NCBI GenBank assembly: GCA_964057225.1
Contig: OZ059897.1
Coordinates: 2,542,001-2,606,000, forward strand
DNA from: Auanema rhodensis
Taxonomy: Eukaryota; Nematoda; Chromadorea; Rhabditida; Rhabditidae
DNA length: 64,000 nucleotides
Reading direction: 5' to 3'
The notes beneath the pieces are model-generated. The model did not search any database and was not told where the DNA came from. It saw only the letters and a program-made list of their open reading frames with translations. A program made the position numbers and the translations under genes. Position 1 is the first letter of the stretch, and each line of letters opens with the position of its first letter. This document shows positions 1 through 10,300 of the stretch, one piece after another.

Positions 1-1091
1 AGTATAGTGCATTTGATGCGGATTTTTAAGCTGCGTTGATCTGTGTTATCAGATTTGAGTTAATTTAAAAATGCACCGAGATATCAACTGATATATGTTC
101 ACACTTATATCCTCGATTTTCACCCTGTAGAAATGATTTTTTCGTTGAAAAACATTGTCCATCGTATTCGTCTTGAAAAAAGAAATCTAAAAACATCTAC
201 TTTTTGTGAAATTATTTAGAAATTTTTCGGGAAAATTTTTGTCAAAATGTTTTTGGAAGCAATGTTGAGTGTACATGGGAACTCAACATACACTAATGCA
301 TTATTTTTCAAACGATCATAACTAATTTTTGTATAGAGCGTTTCTCAATGTAGTATAGTGCATTCGATGCGGATTTTTAAGCTGCGTTGATCTGTGTTAT
401 CAGATTTGAGTTAACTTAAAAATGCACCGAGATATCAACTGATATATGTTCACACTTGTATCCTCGATTTTCACCCTGAAGAAATGATTTTTTCGTTGAA
501 AAACATTGTCCATCGTATTCGTCTTGAAAAAAGGAATCTAAAAACATCTACTTTTTGTGAAATTATTTAGAAATTTTTCGGGAAAATTTTTGTCAAAATG
601 TTTTTGGAAGCAATGTTGAGTGTACATAGGAACTCAACATACACTAATGCATTATTTTTCAAACGATCATAACTAATTTTTGTATAGAGCGTTTCTCAAT
701 GTAGTATAGTGCATTCGATGCGGATTTTTAAGCTGCGTTGATCTGTGTTATCAGATTTGAGTTAACTTAAAAATGCACCGAGATATCAACTGATATAGGT
801 TCACACTTATATCCTCGATTTTCACCCTGAAGAAATGATTTTTTCGTTGAATAACATTGTCCATCGTCTTCGTCTTGAAAAAAGGAATCTAAAAACATCT
901 ACTTTTTGTGAAATTATCTAGAAATTTTTCGGGAAAATTTTTGTCAAAATGTTTTTGGAAGCAATGTTGAGTGTACATGGGAACTCAACATACACTAATG
1001 CATTATTTTTCAAACGATCATAACTAATTTTTGTATAGAGCGTTTCTCAATGTAGTATAGTGCATTCGATGCGGATTTTTAAGCTGCGTTG

Positions 1092-1147
1092 ATCTGTGTT
1101 ATCAGATTTGAGTTAATTTAAAAATGCACCGAGATATCAACTGATAT
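1092..1147. other. Two short dyads at positions 39-54 and 81-94 (shown in m4)
   Basis: ATCTG-TGTTAT-CAGAT has a 5-bp stem and 6-nt loop. ATATC-AACT-GATAT has a 5-bp stem and 4-nt loop and contains the GATATC site. The second is weakened to three pairs in units with A81T/T82A (types G, M, P). Five-base stems are common by chance in AT-rich DNA, so importance is uncertain. Confidence 0.55.
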
Positions 1148-1188
1148 ATGTTCACACTTATATCCTCGATTTTCACCCTGAAGAAATG

Positions 1189-1308
1189 ATTTTTTCGTTG
1201 AAAAACATTGTCCATCGTATTCGTCTTGAAAAAAGAAATCTAAAAACATCTACTTTTTGTGAAATTATTTAGAAATTTTTCGGGAAAATTTTTGTCAAAA
1301 TGTTTTTG
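1189..1308. other. Phased A/T-tract zone (positions 136-255; shown in m4)
   Basis: Runs of four to nine A/T are centred near 139.5, 150, 178.5, 191, 203, 224, 236, 245.5 and 252. Many spacings are close to 10-12 bp or multiples of it, the arrangement known to produce intrinsic DNA curvature. It covers the central third of each monomer. Confidence 0.5.
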
Positions 1309-1314
1309 GAAGCA

Positions 1315-1342
1315 ATGTTGAGTGTACATGGGAACTCAACAT
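1315..1342. other. 8-bp-stem inverted repeat in each monomer (positions 262-289; shown in m4)
   Basis: ATGTTGAG and CTCAACAT are perfect inverted repeats separated by 12 nt (TGTACATGGGAA). The element recurs in nearly every monomer. Loop variant G277A occurs in several units. The common variant A286G leaves a G-U pair possible in RNA, while T289A, T289C and C284A break one pair. Whether it forms a cruciform or RNA hairpin is not shown. Confidence 0.8.
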
Positions 1343-1346
1343 ACAC

Positions 1347-1356
1347 TAATGCATTA
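1347..1356. other. 10-bp palindrome TAATGCATTA (positions 294-303; shown in m4)
   Basis: This perfect palindrome lies four bases after the 8-bp-stem inverted repeat. It is lost in R and T units (G298A), in the A units of the 4-monomer HOR (T302C), and in a few T297A units. It could be a dimeric-protein site, but no protein is known from this sequence. Confidence 0.75.
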
Positions 1357-4300
1357 TTTTTCAAACGATCATAACTAATTTTTGTATAGAGCGTTTCTCA
1401 ATGTAGTATAGTGCATTCGATGCGGATTTTTAAGCTGCGTTGATCTGTGTTATCAGATTTGAGTTAACTTAAAAATGCACCGAGATATCAACTGATATAT
1501 GTTCACACTTATATCCTCGATTTTCACCCTGAAGAAATGATTTTTTCGTTGAAAAACATTGTCCATCGTATTCGTCTTGAAAAAAGAAATCTAAAAACAT
1601 CTACTTTTTGTGAAATTATTTAGAAATTTTTCGGGAAAATTTTTGTCAAAATGTTTTTGGAAGCAATGTTGAGTGTACATGGGAACTCAACATACACTAA
1701 TGCATTATTTTTCAAAAGATCATAACTAATTTTTGTATAGAGCGTTTCTCAATGTAGTATAGTGCATTCGATGCGGATTTTTAAGCTGCGTTGATCTGTG
1801 TTATCAGATTTGAGTTAACTTAAAAATGCACCGAGATATCAACTGATATATGTTCACACTTATATCCTCGATTTTCACCCTGAAGAAATGATTTTTTCGT
1901 TGAAAAACATTCTCCATCGTATTCGTCTTGAAAAAAGAAATCTAAAAACATCTACTTTTTGTGAAATTATTTAGAAATTTTTCGGAAAAATTTTTGTCAA
2001 AATGTTTTTGGAAGCAATGTTGAGTGTACATGGGAACTCAACATACACTAATGCATTATTTTTCAAACGATCATAACTAATTTTTGTATAGAGCGTTTCT
2101 CATTGTAGTATAGTGCATTCGATGCGGATTTTCAAGCTGCGTTGATCTGTGTTATCAGATTTGAGTTAACTTAAAAATGCACCGAGATATCAACTGATAT
2201 AGGTTCACACTTGTATCCTCGATTTTCACCCTGAAGAAATGATTTTTTCGTTGAAAAACATTGTCCATCGTATTCGTCTTGAAAAAAGGAATCTAAAAAC
2301 ATCTACTTTTTGTGAAATTATTTAGAAATTTTTCGGGAAAATTTTTGTCAAAATGTTTTTGGAAGCAATGTTGAGTGTACATAGGAACTCAACATACACT
2401 AATGCATTATTTTTCAAACGATCATAACTAATTTTTGTATAGAGCGTTTCTCAATGTAGTATAGTGCATTCGATGCGGATTTTTAAGCTGCGTTGATCTG
2501 TGTTATCAGATTTGAGTTAACTTAAAAATGCACCGAGATATCAACTGATATAGGTTCACACTTATATCCTCGATTTTCACCCTGAAGAAATGATTTTTTC
2601 GTTGAATAACATTGTCCATCGTCTTCGTCTTGAAAAAAGGAATCTAAAAACATCTACTTTTTGTGAAATTATCTAGAAATTTTTCGGGAAAATTTTTGTC
2701 AAAATGTTTTTGGAAGCAATGTTGAGTGTACATGGGAACTCAACATACACTAATGCATTATTTTTCAAACGATCATAACTAATTTTTGTATAGAGCGTTT
2801 CTCAATGTAGTATAGTGCATTCGATGCGGATTTTTAAGCTGCGTTGATCTGTGTTATCAGATTTGAGTTAATTTAAAAATGCACCGAGATATCAACTGAT
2901 ATATGTTCACACTTATATCCTCGATTTTCACCCTGAAGAAATGATTTTTTCGTTGAAAAACATTGTCCATCGTATTCATCTTGAAAAAAGAAATCTAAAA
3001 ACATCTACTTTTTGTGAAATTATTTAGAAATTTTTCGGGAAAATTTTTGTCAAAATGTTTTTGGAAGCAATGTTGAGTGTACATGGGAACTCAACATACA
3101 CTAATGCATTATTTTTCAAACGATCATAACTAATTTTTGTATAGAGCGTTTCTCAATGTAGTATAGTGCATTCGATGCGGATTTTTAAGCTGCGTTGATC
3201 TGTGTTATCAGATTTGAGTTAACTTAAAAATGCACCGAGATATCAACTGATATATGTTCACACTTATATCCTCGATTTTCACCCTGAAGAAATGATTTTT
3301 TCGTTGAAAAACATTGTCCATCGTATTCGTCTTGAAAAAAGAAATCTAAAAACATCTACTTTTTGTGAAATTATTTAGAAATTTTTCGGAAAAATTTTTG
3401 TCAAAATGTTTTTGGAAGCAATGTTGAGTGTACATGGGAACTCAACATACACTAATGCATTATTTTTCAAACGATCATAACTAATTTTTGTATAGAGCGT
3501 TTCTCATTGTAGTATAGTGCATTCGATGCGGATTTTCAAGCTGCGTTGATCTGTGTTATCAGATTTGAGTTAACTTAAAAATGCACCGAGATATCAACTG
3601 ATATAGGTTCACACTTGTATCCTCGATTTTCACCCTGAAGAAATGATTTTTTCGTTGAAAAACATTGTCCATCGTATTCGTCTTGAAAAAAGGAATCTAA
3701 AAACATCTACTTTTTGTGAAATTATTTAGAAATTTTTCGGGAAAATTTTTGTCAAAATGTTTTTGGAAGCAATGTTGAGTGTACATGGGAACTCAACATA
3801 CACTAATGCATTATTTTTCAAACGATCATAACTAATTTTTGTATAGAGCGTTTCTCAATGTAGTATAGTGCATTCGATGCGGATTTTTAAGCTGCGTTGA
3901 TCTGTGTTATCAGATTTGAGTTAGCTTAAAAATGCACCGAGATATCAACTGATATAGGTTCACACTTATATCCTCGATTTTCACCCTGAAGAAATGATTT
4001 TTTCGTTGAAAAACATTGTCCATCGTATTCGTCTTGAAAAAAGAAATCTAAAAACATCTACTTTCTGTGAAATTATTTAGAAATTTTTTGGGAAAATTTT
4101 TGTCAAAATGTTTTTGGAAGCAATGTTGAGTGTACATGGGAACTCAACATACACTAATGCATTATTTTTCAAACGATCATAACTAATTTTTGTATAGAGC
4201 GTTTCTCAATGTAGTATAGTGCATTCGATGCGGATTTTTAAGCTGCGTTGATCTGTGTTATCAGATTTGAGTTAACTTAAAAATGCACCGAGATATCAAC

Positions 4301-7300
4301 TGATATATGTTCACACTTATATCCTCGATTTTCACCCTGAAGAAATGATTTTTTCGTTGAAAAACATTGTCCATCGTATTCGTCTTGAAAAAAGAAATCT
4401 AAAAACATCTACTTTCTGTGAAATTATTTAGAAATTTTTCGGGAAAATTTTTGTCAAAATGTTTTTGGAAGCAATGTTGAGTGTACATGGGAACTCAACA
4501 TACACTAATGCATTATTTTTTAAACGATCATAACTAATTTTTGTATAGAGCGTTTCTCAATGTAGTATAGTGCATTCGATGCGGATTTTTAAGCTGCGTT
4601 GATCTGTGTTATCAGATTTGAGTTAACTTAAAAATGCACCGAGATATCAACTGATATATGTTCACACTTATATCCTCGATTTTCACCCTGAAGAAATGAT
4701 TTTTTTGTTGAAAAACATTGTCCATCGTATTCGTCTTGAAAAAAGAAATCTAAAAACATCTACTTTTTGTGAAACTATTTAGAAATTTTTCGGGAAAATT
4801 TTTGTCAAAATGTTTTTGGAAGCAATGTTGAGTGTACATGGGAACTCAACATACACTAATGCATTATTTTTCAAACGATCATAACTAATTTTTGTATAGA
4901 GCGTTTCTCATTGTAGTATAGTGCATTCGATGCGGATTTTCAAGCTGCGTTGATCTGTGTTATCAGATTTGAGTTAACTTAAAAATGCACCGAGATATCA
5001 ACTGATATAGGTTCACACTTGTATCCTCGATTTTCACCCTGAAGAAATGATTTTTTCGTTGAAAAACATTGTCCATCGTATTCGTCTTGAAAAAAGGAAT
5101 CTAAAAACATCTACTTTTTGTGAAATTATTCAGAAATTTTTCGGGAAAATTTTTGTCAAAATGTTTTTGGAAGCAATGTTGAGTGTACATAGGAACTCAA
5201 CATACACTAATGCATTATTTTTCAAACGATCATAACTAATTTTTGTATAGAGCGTTTCTCAATGTAGTATAGTGCATTCGATGCGGATTTTTAAGCTGCG
5301 TTGATCTGTGTTATCAGATTTGAGTTAACTTAAAAATGCACCGAGATATCAACTGATATAGGTTCACACTTATATCCTCGATTTTCACCCTGAAGAAATG
5401 ATTTTTTCGTTGAATAACATTGTCCATCGTCTTCGTCTTGAAAAAAGGAATCTAAAAACATCTACTTTTTGTGAAATTATTCAGAAATTTTTCGGGAAAA
5501 TTTTTGTCAAAATGTTTTTGGAAGCAATGTTGAGTGTACATGGGAACTCAACATACACTAATGCATTATTTTTCAAACGATCATAACTAATTTTTGTATA
5601 GAGCGTTTCTCAATGTAGTATAGTGCATTCGATGCGGATTTTTAAGCTGCGTTGATCTGTGTTATCAGATTTGAGTTAACTTAAAAATGCACCGAGACAT
5701 CAACTGATATATGTTCACACTTATATCCTCGATTTTCACCCTGAAGAAATGATTTTTTCGTTGAAAAACATTGTCCATCGTATTCGTCTTGAAAAAAGAA
5801 ATCTAAAAACATCTACTTTTTGTGAAATTATTTAGAAATTTTTCGGGAAAATTTTTGTCAAAATGTTTTTGGAAGCAATGTTGAGTGTACATGGGAACTC
5901 AACATACACTAATGCATTATTTTTCAAACGATCATAACTAATTTTTGTATAGAGCGTTTCTCAATGTAGTATAGTGCATTCGATGCGGATTTTTAAGCTG
6001 CGTTGATCTGTGTTAGCAGATTTGAGTTAACTTAAAAATGCACCGAGATATCAACTGATATAGGTTCACACTTATATCCTCGATTTTCACCCTGAAGAAA
6101 TGATTTTTTCGTTGAATAACATTGTCCATCGTCTTCGTCTTGAAAAAAGGAATCTAAAAACATCTACTTTTTGTGAAATTATTTAGAAATTTTTCGGGAA
6201 AATTTTTGTCAAAATGTTTTTGGAAGCAATGTTGAGTGTACATGGGAACTCAACATACACTAATGCATTATTTTTCAAACGATCATAACTAATTTTTGTA
6301 TAGAGCGTTTCTCAATGTAGTATAGTGCATTCGATGCGGATTTTTAAGCTGCGTTGATCTGTGTTAGCAGATTTGAGTTAACTTAAAAATGCACCGAGAT
6401 ATCAACTGATATATGTTCACACTTATATCCTCGATTTTCACCCTGAAGAAATGATTTTTTCGTTGAAAAACATTGTCCATCGTATTCGTCTTGAAAAAAG
6501 AAATCTAAAAACATCTACTTTTTGTGAAATTATTTAGAAATTTTTCGGGAAAATTTTTGTCAAAATGTTTTTGGAAGCAATGTTGAGTGTACATGGGAAC
6601 TCAACATACACTAATGCATTATTTTTCAAACGATCATAACTAATTTTTGTATAGAGCGTTTCTCATTGTAGTATAGTGCATTCGATGCGGATTTTCAAGC
6701 TGCGTTGATCTGTGTTATCAGATTTGAGTTAACTTAAAAATGCACCGAGATATCAACTGATATAGGTTCACACTTGTATCCTCGATTTTCACCCTGAAGA
6801 AATGATTTTTTCGTTGAAAAACATTGTCCATCGTATTCGTCTTGAAAAAAGGAATCTAAAAACATCTACTTTTTGTGAAATTATTTAGAAATTTTTCGGG
6901 AAAATTTTTGTCAAAATGTTTTTGGAAGCAATGTTGAGTGTACATAGGAACTCAACATACACTAATGCATTATTTTTCAAACGATCATAACTAATTTTTG
7001 TATAGAGCGTTTCTCAATGTAGTATAGTGCATTCGATGCGGATTTTTAAGCTGCGTTGATCTGTGTTATCAGATTTGAGTTAACTTAAAAATGCACCGAG
7101 ATATCAACTGATATAGGTTCACACTTATATCCTCGATTTTCACCCTGAAGAAATGATTTTTTCGTTGAATAACATTGTCCATCGTCTTTGTCTTGAAAAA
7201 AGGAATCTAAAAACATCTACTTTTTGTGAAATTATCTAGAAATTTTTCGGGAAAGTTTTTGTCAAAATGTTTTTGGAAGCAATGTTGAGTGTACATGGGA

Positions 7301-7371
7301 ACTCAACATACACTAATGCATTATTTTTCAAACGATCATAACTAATTTTTGTATAGAGCGTTTCTCAATGT

Positions 7372-10300
7372 AGTATAGTGCATTCGATGCGGATTTTTAA
7401 GCTGCGTTGATCTGTGTTATCAGATTTGAGTTAATTTAAAAATGCACCGAGATATCAACTGATATATGTTCACACTTATATCCTCGATTTTCACCCTGAA
7501 GAAATGATTTTTTCGTTGAAAAACATTGTCCATCGTATTCGTCTTGAAAAAAGAAATCTAAAAACATCTACTTTTTGTGAAATTATTTAGAAATTTTTCG
7601 GGAAAATTTTTGTCAAAATGTTTTTGGAAGCAATGTTGAGTGTACATGGGAACTCAACATACACTAATGCATTATTTTTCAAACGATCATAACTAATTTT
7701 TGTATAGAGCGTTTCTCAATGTAGTATAGTGCATTCGATGCGGATTTTTAAGCTGCGTTGATCTGTGTTATCAGATTTGAGTTAACTTAAAAATGCACCG
7801 AGATATCAACTGATATATGTTCACACTTGTATCCTCGATTTTCACCCTGAAGAAATGATTTTTTCGTTGAAAAACATTGTCCATCGTATTCGTCTTGAAA
7901 AAAGGAATCTAAAAACATCTACTTTTTGTGAAATTATTTAGAAATTTTTCGGGAAAATTTTTGTCAAAATGTTTTTGGAAGCAATGTTGAGTGTACATAG
8001 GAACTCAACATACACTAATGCATTATTTTTCAAACGATCATAACTAATTTTTGTATAGAGCGTTTCTCAATGTAGTATAGTGCATTCGATGCGGATTTTT
8101 AAGCTGCGTTGATCTGTGTTATCAGATTTGAGTTAACTTAAAAATGCACCGAGATATCAACTGATATAGGTTCACACTTATATCCTCGATTTTCACCCTG
8201 AAGAAATGATTTTTTCGTTGAATAACATTGTCCATCGTCTTCGTCTTGAAAAAAGGAATCTAAAAACATCTACTTTTTGTGAAATTATCTAGAAATTTTT
8301 CGGGAAAATTTTTGTCAAAATGTTTTTGGAAGCAATGTTGAGTGTACATGGGAACTCAACATACACTAATGCATTATTTTTCAAACGATCATAACTAATT
8401 TTTGTATAGAGCGTTTCTCAATGTAGTATAGTGCATTCGATGCGGATTTTTAAGCTGCGTTGATCTGTGTTATCAGATTTGAGTTAATTTAAAAATGCAC
8501 CGAGATATCAACTGATATATGTTCACACTTATATCCTCGATTTTCACCCTGAAGAAATGATTTTTTCGTTGAAAAACATTGTCCATCGTATTCGTCTTGA
8601 AAAAAGAAATCTAAAAACATCTACTTTTTGTGAAATTATTTAGAAATTTTTCGGGAAAATTTTTGTCAAAATGTTTTTGGAAGCAATGTTGAGTGTACAT
8701 GGGAACTCAACATACACTAATGCATTATTTTTCAAACGATCATAACTAATTTTTGTATAGAGCGTTTCTCAATGTAGTATAGTGCATTCGATGCGGATTT
8801 TTAAGCTGCGTTGATCTGTGTTATCAGATTTGAGTTAACTTAAAAATGCACCGAGATATCAACTGATATATGTTCACACTTATATCCTCGATTTTCACCC
8901 TGAAGAAATGATTTTTTCGTTGAAAAACATTGTCCATCGTATTCGTCTTGAAAAAAGAAATCTAAAAACATCTACTTTTTGTGAAATTATTTAGAAATTT
9001 TTCGGGAAAATTTCTGTCAAAATGTTTTTGGAAGCAATGTTGAGTGTACATGGGAACTCAACATACACTAATGCATTATTTTTCAAAAGATCATAACTAA
9101 TTTTTGTATAGAGCGTTTCTCAATGTAGTATAGTGCATTCGATGCGGATTTTTAAGCTGCGTTGATCTGTGTTATCAGATTTGAGTTAACTTAAAAATGC
9201 ACCGAGATATCAACTGATATATGTTCACACTTATATCCTCGATTTTCACCCTGAAGAAATGATTTTTTCGTTGAAAAACATTCTCCATCGTATTCGTCTT
9301 GAAAAAAGAAATCTAAAAACATCTACTTTTTGTGAAATTATTTAGAAATTTTTCGGAAAAATTTTTGTCAAAATGTTTTTGGAAGCAATGTTGAGTGTAC
9401 ATGGGAACTCAACATACACTAATGCATTATTTTTCAAACGATCATAACTAATTTTTGTATAGAGCGTTTCTCATTGTAGTATAGTGCATTCGATGCGGAT
9501 TTTCAAGCTGCGTTGATCTGTGTTATCAGATTTGAGTTAACTTAAAAATGCACCGAGATATCAACTGATATAGGTTCACACTTGTATCCTCGATTTTCAC
9601 CCTGAAGAAATGATTTTTTCGTTGAAAAACATTGTCCATCGTATTCGTCTTGAAAAAAGGAATCTAAAAACATCTACTTTTTGTGAAATTATTTAGAAAT
9701 TTTTCGGGAAAATTTTTGTCAAAATGTTTTTGGAAGCAATGTTGAGTGTACATAGGAACTCAACATACACTAATGCATTATTTTTCAAACGATCATAACT
9801 AATTTTTGTATAGAGCGTTTCTCAATGTAGTATAGTGCATTCGATGCGGATTTTTAAGCTGCGTTGATCTGTGTTATCAGATTTGAGTTAACTTAAAAAT
9901 GCACCGAGATATCAACTGATATAGGTTCACACTTATATCCTCGATTTTCACCCTGAAGAAATGATTTTTTCGTTGAATAACATTGTCCATCGTCTTCGTC
10001 TTGAAAAAAGGAATCTAAAAACATCTACTTTTTGTGAAATTATCTAGAAATTTTTCGGGAAAATTTTTGTCAAAATGTTTTTGGAAGCAATGTTGAGTGT
10101 ACATGGGAACTCAACATACACTAATGCATTATTTTTCAAACGATCATAACTAATTTTTGTATAGAGCGTTTCTCAATGTAGTATAGTGCATTCGATGCGG
10201 ATTTTTAAGCTGCGTTGATCTGTGTTATCAGATTTGAGTTAATTTAAAAATGCACCGAGATATCAACTGATATATGTTCACACTTATATCCTCGATTTTC

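Larger units (their letters stand above)
1054..1404 (+). repeat. Representative satellite monomer (m4), close to consensus
   Basis: This is a typical 351-bp unit, of type A' (its only listed difference from type A is C64T). The consensus holds about 108 G+C and 11 CpG. Landmarks by monomer position: dyad 39-54; HpaI-type GTTAAC 59-64 (lost in m4 by C64T); EcoRV-type GATATC 80-85 inside dyad 81-94; A/T-tract zone 136-255; 8-bp-stem inverted repeat 262-289; 10-bp palindrome TAATGCATTA 294-303. The length is a multiple of three (117 codons), so reading frames carry over from monomer to monomer, but every frame contains stops. The length is also close to twice a typical nucleosome repeat, which is common for satellites and is only suggestive. 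Confidence 0.95.
1..7371 (+). repeat. 21-monomer higher-order repeat, copy 1 (m1-m21)
   Basis: The monomer order is A' B* C A' A A, B C A' A, B A A A, B C A C A B C. B* (m2) is a chimera with an A-type left end. Copy 2 begins exactly 7371 bp later. Private markers found in both copies are C313A at 1717 and 9088 (m5/m26), G157C at 1912 and 9283 (m6/m27), and T82C at 5698 and 13069 (m17/m38). The first ten monomers contain a nested shorter repeat in which B-C-A'-A recurs. Monomer 1 carries unique changes C14T and A128T. Confidence 0.88.

Noticed and set aside
1-351. Monomer as a dimer of two ~175-bp halves
   Set aside because: Comparing the halves by eye showed no general similarity beyond AT-tracts. 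Only the short 130-159/219-243 resemblance remained, and its offset is about 85 bp, not 175.
1193-1209. CENP-B-box-like motif at monomer positions 140-156 (TTTCGTTGAAAA)
   Set aside because: The left half resembles the mammalian box (11 of the first 12 bases), but the essential CGGG half is replaced by A/T-rich bases, and the CGGG at 228-231 lacks the needed upstream bases. A partial match in AT-rich DNA is not evidence of CENP-B binding.
5047-5235. 62-codon + strand ORF, recurring 28 times (once as 67 codons) from monomer position 133
   Set aside because: It lies wholly within the satellite monomer and is open only when T217C removes a TAG. It has no recognisable domain and recurs exactly with the monomer register. 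A chance frame in repeated DNA is the simplest reading.
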